64,000 bases of DNA from DASQGA01 sp963762085. GTDB taxonomy: Bacteria; Actinomycetota; Thermoleophilia; Gaiellales; Gaiellaceae. Every line of letters begins with the position of its first letter. Position 1 is the first letter of the stretch. A program made the translations under genes and the position numbers. Below the pieces are notes generated by a model, which made no database searches, was not told the DNA's origin, and saw only the letters and a program-made list of their open reading frames with translations. Below are positions 1-8,428 of this stretch, piece by piece. The stretch lies in assembly GCA_963762085.1 (NCBI GenBank), contig CAVXJD010000005.1, forward strand, positions 62,001 to 126,000, read 5' to 3'.

Positions 1-1
1 G

Positions 2-106
2 CCTCACGTGCTCGAGGCCGTCAAGGCACTGGGCGCCACGCCGGATGTGGCGTGGCGCGCCTATGCCTGTTCTCTCCTCGCCGAAGAGCTCGCCGGCGAG
101 GAGTAG
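2..106 (+). CDS. C-terminal end of an unidentified protein (partial)
   Basis: The window opens inside an open frame that runs for 34 codons to a TAG at 104-106. The visible tail reads PHVLEAVKALGATPDVAWR and then ends in an acidic alanine-rich stretch (SLLAEELAGEE), consistent with a C-terminal helix. It converges on the permease gene, whose stop is only three bases away, so two genes meet tail to tail here. I do not recognise the family from so short a fragment. That it is coding is inferred from its codon use and its clean stop just before the next gene. Confidence 0.5.
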   Translation, partial: PHVLEAVKALGATPDVAWRAYACSLLAEELAGEE

Positions 107-109
107 CGC

Positions 110-1732
110 TTACTTCCCGGCCCGAGCCGGAGCCGCCCCAGGTCGACCTTCGCGGGCGGCGACCTCTTCGTCGCTCATGCGAACCGGGCCCTTGAACCAG
201 TTCTTGGCCGAGAGGACCCACCAGCCGCCGAAGATGAGACCGATGCCCAGGAACCAGAGGACCGTGTAGTTGGTGAGCTCCCAGGTGAAGTCATCCTTCC
301 ACGGAAGTCCGGCGCTGTAGAGCGGGAAGATGAACAGGATCGTGATGATCCCGACCCAGATCAGGGAGACCAGGTCGATCCACTTGTAGTGCCGTCCGAG
401 GCTCCAGGCCCTCGGCTCGTTCCAGCTGTCGCCCTTGCGGAAACGCAGGTAGACAGGGATCACGAAGGCGATGTAGAGACCGATCACCGCGATCGCCGTG
501 CCGGCGAAGTAGCCGACGAGGTAGTTCCAGACCGCCGGGATCATCAGGGCGGACGAGAAGATGCCGATTCCGGCCACCGACCACACGGGGATGCGGTTCT
601 TCGCCACGCGCCGCCAGAGCGAATGTCCCGGGACGGCACGGTCGCGCGAGAACGCGAACATCATCCTTGAGGCCGACGTGACCGACGCCGTCAGGCAGAA
701 GAACTGTGCCACAACGCAGATGAAGAGCAGGAACTCGGCCCAGGTCTGGCTCATCGACTCGGCCCAGATCCAGGGGACGACGACGCCGATGTTCTCGAGC
801 GCCCCTTCGGTGCTCGGGATCGCAAACGTCACCGCCAGGAGAAGAATCCAGCCGAAGATGACCGACGCTACGACTGACGTCCACATGCCCGTTGCGGCCA
901 TGCGAGACGCTTTGTTCGTCTCCTCTGCCGTGTGCGCCGATGCATCGAAGCCCGTAATCGTGTACTGAGCGAGCAGGAGGCCAAGGCCCCAGACGAACCA
1001 GAACGTGGGACTCCCGACGTCAGTGGTGCCACCGCCAAAGCCCGAGTTGTTCACGGTCTCAGTGAAGACGTAGGAGAGCGACTGATGCTGGTCGGGGACG
1101 ATGATCAGGACGAAGACGATGATCGCGACGCCGACCATGTGCCAGTACGCGGAGATCGTGTTCAGGCCTGCGGTAACCCGGATGTTGAAGATGTTGATGA
1201 GGCACGCGCAGAGCATGAAGAACGCGTAGAGCAGATAGATCGAGGCATTGGCCGACGCTCCGAAGAGGTCGTCCATTTGCGCGTAGTAGCCGAACCAGAA
1301 ATCGAGCAGGACGGCGCCGAAGGTGGCAAGGCCGTAGCCGATCGCAGCGGTCACCGCCACCTGGCCGATCAGGTTGAACCAGCCTGTCGCCCAGCCCCAG
1401 CCGGGGCTCCCGAGCTTGGAGGCCCAGTAGTAGAGGCCGCCCGCAGTCGGATACGCGGACGCAATCTCGGCCATCGAGAGCGAGATGATCGTCGACATGA
1501 GGCCAACGAGGAGCCAGCCCCAGATGATCGACGACGGGCCGCCGTGCTCGAATCCGACCGCGTACGAGGTCAGGCACCCCGCGAGGATCGAGATGATCGT
1601 GAAGCTGATTGCGAAGTTCTGAAATCCGCCCATGCCCCGGAGGAGCTCCTGGGCATAGCCCATCCTATGGAGAAGGCTCTCGTCGCTCTCCCCGCGTTGC
1701 TGATCCTCGGGAACGCCTGCTTGGGTGGTCAT
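110..1732 (-). CDS. APC-superfamily amino acid/amine permease
   Basis: A 540-residue integral membrane transporter of the amino acid-polyamine-organocation superfamily. It has about twelve hydrophobic segments. After a short cytoplasmic N-terminus comes the family's first helix with the GGFQNFAISFTIISILAG region, followed by the conserved EIASAYPTAGGLYYW loop. This form is typical of the GABA/choline/amine branch (Uga4-like) rather than of bacterial LysP-type carriers. The ATG has an AGAGGA ribosome site about seven bases upstream. The gene is transcribed away from a glutamine synthetase-like ligase and a gamma-glutamyl hydrolase, so I infer that it imports the amine or GABA-like substrate handled there. 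The exact substrate cannot be read from sequence. Confidence 0.85.
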   Translation of the reverse strand: MTTQAGVPEDQQRGESDESLLHRMGYAQELLRGMGGFQNFAISFTIISILAGCLTSYAVGFEHGGPSSIIWGWLLVGLMSTIISLSMAEIASAYPTAGGLYYWASKLGSPGWGWATGWFNLIGQVAVTAAIGYGLATFGAVLLDFWFGYYAQMDDLFGASANASIYLLYAFFMLCACLINIFNIRVTAGLNTISAYWHMVGVAIIVFVLIIVPDQHQSLSYVFTETVNNSGFGGGTTDVGSPTFWFVWGLGLLLAQYTITGFDASAHTAEETNKASRMAATGMWTSVVASVIFGWILLLAVTFAIPSTEGALENIGVVVPWIWAESMSQTWAEFLLFICVVAQFFCLTASVTSASRMMFAFSRDRAVPGHSLWRRVAKNRIPVWSVAGIGIFSSALMIPAVWNYLVGYFAGTAIAVIGLYIAFVIPVYLRFRKGDSWNEPRAWSLGRHYKWIDLVSLIWVGIITILFIFPLYSAGLPWKDDFTWELTNYTVLWFLGIGLIFGGWWVLSAKNWFKGPVRMSDEEVAAREGRPGAAPARAGK

Positions 1733-1786
1733 CCGCCGTCCTCTCGTCGCAGAAGAACGTTGACCGCGGCTGTGGCCGCTCAGCGG

Positions 1787-1817
1787 TATTTAGGCCACTC
1801 ACGTCGGACGGTGTCAA
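1787..1817 (-). promoter_or_regulatory. Probable sigma70-type promoter of the permease gene
   Basis: On the minus strand a perfect TTGACA (1812-1817) is followed by CTAAAT or TAAATA (1788-1793 or 1787-1792) with an 18-19 bp spacer. The permease ATG lies about 55 bases downstream. The long spacer makes this a plausible rather than strong promoter. Confidence 0.4.
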
Positions 1818-1888
1818 GGATCGGAGCCGCGCCGCCGCCTCACGGGGACGGCATAGACTCACGGCCCGACCGCCTAGGGAGAGGCCAG

Positions 1889-3223
1889 ATGCTGACGCCG
1901 GACGAGCTGAAGAGTGCAGTCGAAGACGGTTCGATCGACACGGTGATCGTCGCGTTCACCGACATGCAGGGCCGCCTGATGGGCAAGCGGCTGATGGGGG
2001 AGTTCTTCATCGAGGAGAACGTGGCCGAGCACGGCGTCGAGGGGTGCAACTACCTGCTCGCGCTCGACATGGACATGGATCCGAAGCCCGGTTACCAGAT
2101 CGCAAGCTGGGAGCGGGGCTACGGCGACTTCGGGCTCGTTCCCGACATGGCGACCCTTCGCCGCACGCCTTGGCTCGAAGCGACAGCGCTCGTCCTCTGC
2201 GACGTCGTCTGGCATGACGGGACGCCCGTTGCCCCTTCGCCGCGTCAAGTCCTGAAGCGCCAGGTCGACCGCGCGGCGATGCTCGGCTTCACGCCGATGT
2301 TCGGCTCAGAGCTCGAGTTCTATCTCCTGCAGGAGACGTACGCGGAGGCGCACGCCAAGCACTACCTCGACCTAACTCCGTCCGTCCCGTACATCCTCGA
2401 CTACCACATCCTCGCGTCCACCTACGACGAGCCCTTCATCCGCCAGGTCCGGAACGCGATGCAGGGCGCCGGCATGCGCGTGGAGACCTCGAAGGGCGAG
2501 GCCTGGCCAGGGCAGCACGAGATCAACTTTCGCTACGCAGAGGCACTGACGATGGCCGACAACCACACGATCTACAAGAACGGCGCCAAGGAGATCGCCT
2601 TCGAAAACGGCTGCTCGGTCACCTTCATGGCAAAGCCCGACCACACCTGGATCGGGAACTCCTGCCACATCCATTCGAGCCTTTGGCGCGGCGACGAGAG
2701 CGCCTTCGAAGGGGAGTCGGACACCTTCAAGCACTACCTCGCCGGGCAGATCGCCTGCCTCAAGGAGCTGGCGATGTTCGTCGCCCCCACGATCAACTCC
2801 TACAAGCGGTTCGCGGCCGGAAGCTGGGCCCCGACCACGCTCGCCTGGGGCCATGACAACCGCACCGTCGGCTTCCGGATCGTCGGGCACGGCCCCGCGA
2901 TGCGGACCGAGACGCGGATCCCCGGTGGCGACGCGAACCCGTACCTCGCCTTCGCCGCGCTCCTAGCTGCCGGTCTCTACGGGATCGAGAACGAGCTCGA
3001 GCTCCCGCCCCCACTCGAGGGGAACGCCTACGAGTCGGACGCGGAGCGGTTCCCCCACTCCCTGCTAGAGGCCATCGAAGCGCTCGAGGCCGGCACGATG
3101 GCCCGCGCCGCCTTCGGCGACGACGTGGTCGACCACTACCTGAACTACGCGCGGACGGAGCAGCAGCTCTTCGACCAGGTCGTGACGAACTACGAGCGCG
3201 AACGTCTCTACGAACGGGGATAG
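1889..3223 (+). CDS. Glutamine synthetase-family ligase, probable gamma-glutamyl amine/polyamine synthetase
   Basis: A 444-residue glutamine synthetase fold. ATP-dependent amide bond formation between glutamate and an amine is the family reaction. The beta-Grasp N-domain (residues 1-100) contains the VAFTDMQGRLMGKR motif. The metal-binding GSELEFYL motif is at about 139-146, the GNSCHIHSS histidines at about 256-264, and the C-terminal RTETRIPGGDANPYLAF substrate/metal motif near 340. I see no adenylylation-site tyrosine motif of the GlnA type near the C-terminus, which fits the PuuA/GlnA3-like branch. The start at 1889 has AGGGAGAGG four bases upstream; the open frame reaches much further upstream but has no family homology there. 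The next gene begins directly after the stop and encodes the matching hydrolase, supporting a role in polyamine or GABA use. Confidence 0.85.
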   Translation: MLTPDELKSAVEDGSIDTVIVAFTDMQGRLMGKRLMGEFFIEENVAEHGVEGCNYLLALDMDMDPKPGYQIASWERGYGDFGLVPDMATLRRTPWLEATALVLCDVVWHDGTPVAPSPRQVLKRQVDRAAMLGFTPMFGSELEFYLLQETYAEAHAKHYLDLTPSVPYILDYHILASTYDEPFIRQVRNAMQGAGMRVETSKGEAWPGQHEINFRYAEALTMADNHTIYKNGAKEIAFENGCSVTFMAKPDHTWIGNSCHIHSSLWRGDESAFEGESDTFKHYLAGQIACLKELAMFVAPTINSYKRFAAGSWAPTTLAWGHDNRTVGFRIVGHGPAMRTETRIPGGDANPYLAFAALLAAGLYGIENELELPPPLEGNAYESDAERFPHSLLEAIEALEAGTMARAAFGDDVVDHYLNYARTEQQLFDQVVTNYERERLYERG

Positions 3224-3940
3224 ATGAAGCCGGTGATCGGGATCACGACGTATCTGACCCCGGCTCGGTTCGGCCACTGGGAGCTCGACTCGGCGCTCGT
3301 GCCGGCCGCGTACGTGCGGGCGGTTCAGGCCGCAGGCGGGCGGCCCCTCCTGATCCCTCCTGAGGATGACGCCATCGACGAGACGCTGGACGCGCTCGAC
3401 GGACTCCTCTTCTCGGGCGGCTCGGATCTCGATCCCGAGCTCTACGGACAGGAGGCGCACGACGAGACGCAGGGGATCGCGCCGGACCGCGACCGCGCCG
3501 AGCTGGCCCTCCTGTCGACTGCCCTCGAGCGCGACATGCCCGTGCTCGCCGTCTGCCGCGGCTCGCAGGTCCTGAACGTCGCGCGCGGAGGCGACCTCGT
3601 CCAGCATCTCCCCGACGTTGTCGGAGACGAGAAGCACAAGCACACGCCCGGCGTCTTCTCCGACCACGACGTCGACGTCGAGCCCGAAAGCCGCCTGGGC
3701 GAGCTCCTCGGCGACCGCGCACCGGTCAAGTCGCACCATCACCAGGGCTTCGGGAAGCTCGGAAAAGGTCTCCGCAAGACGGCGTGGGCAGAGGACGGCA
3801 CGATCGAGGGCCTCGAGGACCCGTCGCGCCGATTCGCGCTCGGAGTCCTGTGGCATCCGGAGGCCGGTGAGGATTTCGCCCTGTTCCACGCGCTGGTCAA
3901 GGAAGCGGGCGAGTACAGGGAGCAGAAACGCACCCGTTGA
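3224..3940 (+). CDS. Peptidase C26 gamma-glutamyl-GABA hydrolase (PuuD-like)
   Basis: A 238-residue class I glutamine amidotransferase-like hydrolase that would cleave gamma-glutamyl-amine products such as gamma-glutamyl-GABA. The catalytic triad is visible: Cys111 in AVCRGSQVLNV, and His211 and Glu213 in GVLWHPEAGED. The early FSGGSDLDPELYG motif is typical of the C26 family. The ATG follows the TAG of the upstream ligase without a gap, and the stop overlaps the next start by 4 bp (TTGA), so the three genes are very likely co-translated. In the E. coli Puu pathway the same pair of activities flanks oxidation steps that are absent from this window. A related hydrolase of another gamma-glutamyl compound is possible. 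Confidence 0.85.
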   Translation: MKPVIGITTYLTPARFGHWELDSALVPAAYVRAVQAAGGRPLLIPPEDDAIDETLDALDGLLFSGGSDLDPELYGQEAHDETQGIAPDRDRAELALLSTALERDMPVLAVCRGSQVLNVARGGDLVQHLPDVVGDEKHKHTPGVFSDHDVDVEPESRLGELLGDRAPVKSHHHQGFGKLGKGLRKTAWAEDGTIEGLEDPSRRFALGVLWHPEAGEDFALFHALVKEAGEYREQKRTR

Positions 3941-5016
3941 CGAGGCGCGAGCGAGCCCGAGACCTAGCAGGCGGCCGGCCGCTGATCAGCGGCGATCTCG
4001 CGACGGTGACATGGCTGACCGCGCTCGCCACGGACATCGAGTATGGCCCGAGTCCTTTCACCGTGGCACCACTCGTGGTCCTCGACTCGGACGGCTCCCT
4101 GCTCGCGGTCGTGAGCGAGGACGAAGCCGGCGGCGTGGGCGACGGAGTCGAGACGCGCACATTTCCGGGGTTCGCGGTCGAAGACCTGGATCGATCCGGG
4201 CTGGCGACGCGGCTGGCCCGTGAGGTTCTTACAGGTGCTCGTGAAGTCGCGGCAGACATGGCTTCCTTGCCAGGTGCGCTTGTGGCCGCACTCCTTGCCG
4301 ACGGCGTCGAGATCGTCGATGTGAGCACCGAACTGCGGGCCGCCAGGGCGCTCAAGGACGCCGACGAAGTCGACGCGATCCGCGCGTCGACAAGCATCGC
4401 CGATGCCGGCCAGAAGGCAGCCCGTGAAGCAGCTGTCGCAGGGTGCACGGAGCTCGACGTGTGGTCGGAGGCCCGCGCGGCGATGGAACGCGCCGCTGGA
4501 GGTCGGGTGCCGCTCCTCGCCGACCTGGTCTCGGGCGAGCGGACCGCGGAGGTGGGCGGACCCCCGAGCGACCGCGTCTTGCACGACGGTGACCTTGTGC
4601 TCGTCGACCTGGTGCCACGCCTCGGCGCCTACTGGTCCGATTCGTGCGCCACAGTCTCAGTGGGCGAAGCGCTTCCCGAGATGCGACGAGCCCACGATGT
4701 CGCTCGGGCCGCGCTCGAGCGGACCGTGGCGATGTGTAGGCACGGCACCTTCGCCGCCGACGTCGATGCGGCTGCGCGAGAGGTGATCGCGAAAGGCGGC
4801 GGCGCGTACCCGCACCACACGGGTCACGGCATCGGTACGTCGTTCCACGAGGAGCCCCGGGTGATCCCCGACACCGCCCGCGTGCTCGCGGAGGGCATGG
4901 TCGTCGCGCTCGAGCCGGGCTCCTACGGAGATCGGTGGGGACTCCGCGTCGAGCAAGTCGTCCTCGTGACGGATGGGGAGCCGGAGATTCTCTCCGGTCA
5001 CGACCTGGGTCTCTAA
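3937..5016 (+). CDS. M24-family metallopeptidase (Xaa-Pro aminopeptidase/creatinase fold)
   Basis: A 359-residue pita-bread-fold enzyme with all five metal ligands of the family: Asp224 and Asp235 in the segment VDLVPRLGAYWSDSCA, His297 in HHTGHGIGTSFHEEP, Glu326 in ALEPGSYG and Glu339 in RVEQ. The N-terminal third is the poorly conserved creatinase-type domain. The TTG at 3937 shares four bases with the previous gene's stop, which argues for translational coupling. Family members cleave X-Pro peptides or hydrolyse creatine-like and related small molecules. In this operon a role on a gamma-glutamyl or amine compound is possible but unproven. The stop overlaps the convergent SDR gene. Confidence 0.8.
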   Translation: MTRRERARDLAGGRPLISGDLATVTWLTALATDIEYGPSPFTVAPLVVLDSDGSLLAVVSEDEAGGVGDGVETRTFPGFAVEDLDRSGLATRLAREVLTGAREVAADMASLPGALVAALLADGVEIVDVSTELRAARALKDADEVDAIRASTSIADAGQKAAREAAVAGCTELDVWSEARAAMERAAGGRVPLLADLVSGERTAEVGGPPSDRVLHDGDLVLVDLVPRLGAYWSDSCATVSVGEALPEMRRAHDVARAALERTVAMCRHGTFAADVDAAAREVIAKGGGAYPHHTGHGIGTSFHEEPRVIPDTARVLAEGMVVALEPGSYGDRWGLRVEQVVLVTDGEPEILSGHDLGL

Positions 5017-5780
5017 GTCACGTAGCCGAACGCCGTCCAGCCACCGTCGACCACCAGGAAGTGCCCGGTGACGAAGCTCGAGTCTTCCTCGGACGCCAGA
5101 TAAAGGGCGGCCTTGGCGATCTCCTCTGGCTTGCCGAGTCTCTTCATGGGCGTGCGCTCCACGTAGGCGCGCTCGTCGATGAAGCCGTCCTTGATCGCCT
5201 TCTCGACGAGCGCCGTCCGGGTCACGCCGGGCCCGATCGCGTTCACTCGAATTCCATGCTCTGCCCACTCGATCGCGAGCACCTCGGTCATCTGGACGAC
5301 TGCCGCTTTCGCGGCGTTGTAGGCGAGGCGCATCGGGAACGCGACCGATGCGTTCATGGAGGCGATGTTCACGATCGAGCCGCCGCCAGATCCGACCATC
5401 TGCGCGCCGAAGACCTGGCAGCAGAAGAAGACACCGGTCGTCATGACGTCGAGCGAGCGGCGCCACTGGTCCTCGGGGAAGTCCAGAGAGGGGCCCATAA
5501 GAGCGATGCCCGCGTTGTTCACGAGCACGTCGCAAGGGCCCAGATCGGCGGCGACCGCGCGTGCGGCTTCCTCGACGGAGGACTTCTCCGAGACGTCACA
5601 GGGATACGCGCGGGCATCGGCGCCGGCGCCGCGCAGCTCCTCGGCGTAGGCTTCCGCAGCCTCGAGGTTCAGCTCGAGGATGGCCGGACGTGCCCCCTCG
5701 CGCACGAACTCGTCGACGATCGCGCGCCCGATCCCCTGCGCGGCGCCGGTGACCACGCACACCTTGCCATCGAGCTTCAT
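5013..5780 (-). CDS. SDR-family NAD(P)-dependent oxidoreductase (last gene of the seven-gene operon)
   Basis: A 255-residue classical short-chain dehydrogenase. It has the nucleotide-binding TGAAQGIG motif at 11-18, the VNNAG motif near 88-92, and the catalytic Ser141, Tyr154 and Lys158 in the NIASMNA and YNAAK segments. The C-terminal VTGHFLVVDGG motif is intact. The ATG overlaps the VOC gene's stop by 4 bp (ATGA). It is one of three SDRs in this operon and four in the locus; together they suggest successive oxidations or reductions of a polyol or sugar. Substrate not predictable. Confidence 0.85.
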   Translation of the reverse strand: MKLDGKVCVVTGAAQGIGRAIVDEFVREGARPAILELNLEAAEAYAEELRGAGADARAYPCDVSEKSSVEEAARAVAADLGPCDVLVNNAGIALMGPSLDFPEDQWRRSLDVMTTGVFFCCQVFGAQMVGSGGGSIVNIASMNASVAFPMRLAYNAAKAAVVQMTEVLAIEWAEHGIRVNAIGPGVTRTALVEKAIKDGFIDERAYVERTPMKRLGKPEEIAKAALYLASEEDSSFVTGHFLVVDGGWTAFGYVT

Positions 5781-6226
5781 TCCGGCTCCGCGGGTCGCTG
5801 GAAGAGCTCGAGCGTGATGCCGTCAGGGTCGCGCAGGTAGACGCCGATTCCGCCCGCGTTCGCACCAGTGTCCACCGCCACCGGCTGCGAGTAGAACTCG
5901 ATTCCGGCCTCGCGCAGCCGGGCGTGCAGTGCGCCGACGTCCGGCACGAGCAGACAGACGTGGGTGATCCCGACGTCCCGCGGCTCGCCCGGTGCGCCCT
6001 GGGGCTCGGGCCGGAGGTACTGGAAGAGCTCGAGGCGCGCGGGATCGCCGGGAAAGGCGAGGTGCACCATGCGGACGTGTGCGTCGTCGTAGCCCACGAT
6101 CCGCGCGAGGTACCCTCCTTCCTTCTCCTGTTCGATGACGACTTCCATGCCAAGGAGGTCGCGGTAGAACGCGAGCGAGCGGTCGAGATCGCGAACCGTG
6201 AGTCCGGTGTGGAGGAGCGACGGCAT
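5777..6226 (-). CDS. VOC-superfamily (glyoxalase/dioxygenase fold) metalloenzyme
   Basis: A 149-residue protein with two beta-alpha-beta-beta-beta modules. Each module supplies a His and a Glu in the glyoxalase-I pattern: LLHTGLTV and RLELFQY in the first half, ITHVCLLV and TLELFQ in the second. That points to a divalent-metal enzyme such as an isomerase, lyase or epimerase, rather than an extradiol dioxygenase, though this is inference. I set the ATG at 6226 because it overlaps the preceding stop (TGATG); a longer upstream frame shows no homology. In the operon it could act on a 2-keto or diketone intermediate produced by the SDRs. Confidence 0.8.
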   Translation of the reverse strand: MPSLLHTGLTVRDLDRSLAFYRDLLGMEVVIEQEKEGGYLARIVGYDDAHVRMVHLAFPGDPARLELFQYLRPEPQGAPGEPRDVGITHVCLLVPDVGALHARLREAGIEFYSQPVAVDTGANAGGIGVYLRDPDGITLELFQRPAEPE

Positions 6227-6951
6227 CAGAACGTGACCGTGACGCCGCCGTCCACCCTCACCACCTGCCCGGTCAGATACGTGTTCTCGTCCGAGCAAAG
6301 CCAGGCGGCGTGCGCAGCGATCTCGGGCGGCTCGGCGGGCCTTCGGAGCGGCAGCTTCCGGTTTTCCAGGTAAACCGTCTTGAACCACTCCGATTCCAAC
6401 TCGTCTTGCCCCTCGACCACGGACATGCGAGTGCGGACAAAGCCGGGGGCGAGCGCGTTCACGAGGACGCCCTGAGGGCCGAGCTCGATCGCAAGCGTGC
6501 GCGTCGCACCGTTCAGCCCCGCCTTCGAGGCGTCGTACGAGAGCGAAAGCTCCTCCCCGAACTCACCATGGATGGAGGTGACCGAGAGGATGCGGCCGTA
6601 TCCACGCTCCGCCATGCCGCGGCCACAACGCTGCGCGAGCAGGATCGGCGCGTCAAGGTTGACTGCGAGGACGCGGCGGTAGGAGTCGAGCGTCATCTCG
6701 ACTGCGCGCGCTGGCTCGAAGACGCCCGCGACCGAGACGAGCACCTCGACCGGCCCATTCTCCGCCTCGACCCCGTCGACGAGCCCAGCGAGACCAGCGG
6801 TATCCATCAGATCGAACTGGAACTCCACGCCCTCCTCACGGTCGACGCCGGAGACGACCGCGCCCTCGGCGCGAAACCGCTCAACGACGGCCCGCCCGAT
6901 GCCGTTCGCGGCCCCGGTGACAAGCGCGTGACGGCCGGCCAGGAGGCTCAC
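6226..6951 (-). CDS. SDR-family NAD(P)-dependent oxidoreductase
   Basis: A 241-residue short-chain dehydrogenase. The GTG start at 6951 forms a GTGA overlap with the upstream decarboxylase-like gene. The coenzyme motif TGAANGIG is at 12-19 and the catalytic Ser126, Tyr139 and Lys143 are present, followed by the late TGQVVRVDGG motif. The second strand ends SGVDREE, with an acidic residue where NAD-preferring SDRs carry one, so NAD is a reasonable guess. A longer upstream frame is rejected because it only reads through the neighbour's coding sequence. It shares the operon with two other SDRs, so distinct substrates within one pathway are likely. Confidence 0.85.
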   Translation of the reverse strand: MSLLAGRHALVTGAANGIGRAVVERFRAEGAVVSGVDREEGVEFQFDLMDTAGLAGLVDGVEAENGPVEVLVSVAGVFEPARAVEMTLDSYRRVLAVNLDAPILLAQRCGRGMAERGYGRILSVTSIHGEFGEELSLSYDASKAGLNGATRTLAIELGPQGVLVNALAPGFVRTRMSVVEGQDELESEWFKTVYLENRKLPLRRPAEPPEIAAHAAWLCSDENTYLTGQVVRVDGGVTVTF

Positions 6952-7688
6952 CGCAAGTCCTCCAGGACCTCGCCGTAGACGAGCGTGAAGTCCGCGGCCC
7001 AGTGAAAGGCCTCCACCACCTCGAGTACGGGCAGCAGGTGCACGGGAGCCTGCGCGTTCGGGCGAAGCTCCAGTGTCCCCGGCCCTCGCCACACCTCGTG
7101 GACGACGACGTCGGCAAGCGTTCGCGCGGTCAACTCACGGACGGCCGCCCCGGAGCCGTCTGTCGCCGGGACGACCTTCAGGTTGACGTTGGTTCGAAAG
7201 CCCGCATGCCGCTCGAGATCGTCTGCGGTTCCCGGTGTCTGCTTATAGGGCGTCGTCGCGGTGAGGACGTCGATCCCGTTTCGCCGCACGCGCCCCACGA
7301 GGAGGTCTCCGTCGGAGGCGATCTCGATGGTGCCGCTCTTCTTCGGCTGTCCGTAGATCTCGCGCCCGGCCGCCACCGCACCGTCGGACTCGACGAAGAG
7401 AAGGGGCGAGTACGCCCCCTCGGTGCCGCTGCCGGGGTGCCGCACCGGAATCTGGATCGCGGACTCGCCGTAGCGCCCGAACCAATCGGCGTCGTGCATG
7501 CGATAAAGATGGACGAGCACGAGCTCCCCGAGCAGCTCGAGCGGGGCGGGGACCATCCGGTCGGCCGCGGCTGCCTCGGTGCGATAGACGACGGTCAGGA
7601 TCTCCGTGTTTCGCATCCGCAGCGGGAGCCGCGGTACGAGCGGGGCTCCCCACGGGCTCTCGGAGATGGAGCGCGCGTCGAAGGTCAT
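6948..7688 (-). CDS. Acetoacetate decarboxylase-family protein
   Basis: A 246-residue member of the ADC fold. The Schiff-base lysine motif GREIYGQPKK places the probable catalytic Lys at 116 followed by Lys117, as in clostridial acetoacetate decarboxylase (known family feature). Members outside solvent producers decarboxylate or dehydrate other 2-keto or 3-keto acids through the same lysine. Here it lies between two SDR genes with 4-bp overlaps at both ends, so a step on a keto-acid intermediate of sugar breakdown is more likely than acetone formation. This is inferred from context only. Confidence 0.8.
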   Translation of the reverse strand: MTFDARSISESPWGAPLVPRLPLRMRNTEILTVVYRTEAAAADRMVPAPLELLGELVLVHLYRMHDADWFGRYGESAIQIPVRHPGSGTEGAYSPLLFVESDGAVAAGREIYGQPKKSGTIEIASDGDLLVGRVRRNGIDVLTATTPYKQTPGTADDLERHAGFRTNVNLKVVPATDGSGAAVRELTARTLADVVVHEVWRGPGTLELRPNAQAPVHLLPVLEVVEAFHWAADFTLVYGEVLEDLR

Positions 7689-8428
7689 TGCGCGGTAAGC
7701 CCTCCATCGACGACGAGCGACTGGCCGGTCATCCAGGCGGACTCGTCGCTGGCCAGGAAGACGGCTGGACCGGCCATGTCTTCCGGTTCGCCGATCCTCC
7801 GCAGCGGAATCGTCTGAGCGACCCTTTCACGCATCGCCGCGAAGTCGCGACCGATGTAGGCCATATCCGTTTCGACGACCCCAGGGGAGAGCGCGTTCAC
7901 CCGCACGCCTTCGGGCCCCAGATCGAGCGCCAGCGCCCGGACGAGGCCGAGGGCGGCGTGCTTCGTCGCCGTGTAGGTCGCGTAGCCCGGTGCCGAGATG
8001 TGCGCGAGCTGGCTCGCGACGAGCACGATCGTGCCCCGCGTGTCCTTGAGATGCGGGATCGCAAACCGGCACACCTGGAACGTGCCGGTCAGGTTCACGT
8101 CCACGTCGTGGCGCCATTCCTCCTCCGTCGTCTCCTCGAGGCGCTCGTTCCGTCGGAGAATGCCCGCTGCGTGAAAGAGGACGTCGAGCCCGCCATGACG
8201 ATCGACGACCGCCTCGACCATTCCGCTCGCGTCTTCAGTCTGGGAGGCATCGCCGGCAAAGACGCTAATCGAGGGCACCCCCGCGGCGGTCTCCTCGAGT
8301 GCATCGGCACGGCGACCCGAGACGACCACGAGCGCGCCCTCCGCGGCGAATCGCCGGGCGACCGCCCTCCCGATCCCACTGCCCCCACCCGTGACGAGGC
8401 AACGCTTGTCCTCGAGGCGGCCGCTCAC
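7685..8428 (-). CDS. SDR-family NAD(P)-dependent oxidoreductase
   Basis: A 247-residue short-chain dehydrogenase. The start is GTG at 8428, overlapping the GntR stop as GTGA; the frame is open far upstream but only as an arginine-rich shadow of the regulator gene. The TGGGSGIG motif is at 13-20, and the catalytic Ser139, Tyr152 and Lys156 are in VASQ and YTATK. Strand beta2 ends SGRRAD, two arginines where NADP-preferring SDRs often bind the 2'-phosphate, so NADP use is possible. The usual NNAG motif is replaced by FHAAG, a tolerated variant. It is the first catabolic gene after the regulator. Confidence 0.85.
   Translation of the reverse strand: MSGRLEDKRCLVTGGGSGIGRAVARRFAAEGALVVVSGRRADALEETAAGVPSISVFAGDASQTEDASGMVEAVVDRHGGLDVLFHAAGILRRNERLEETTEEEWRHDVDVNLTGTFQVCRFAIPHLKDTRGTIVLVASQLAHISAPGYATYTATKHAALGLVRALALDLGPEGVRVNALSPGVVETDMAYIGRDFAAMRERVAQTIPLRRIGEPEDMAGPAVFLASDESAWMTGQSLVVDGGLTAQ

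Noticed and set aside
932..1888. In-frame upstream extension of the glutamine synthetase-like gene by about 319 codons
   Set aside because: It only reads the antisense of the permease gene, is Arg/Glu-rich without homology, and the family start with a good ribosome site is at 1889.
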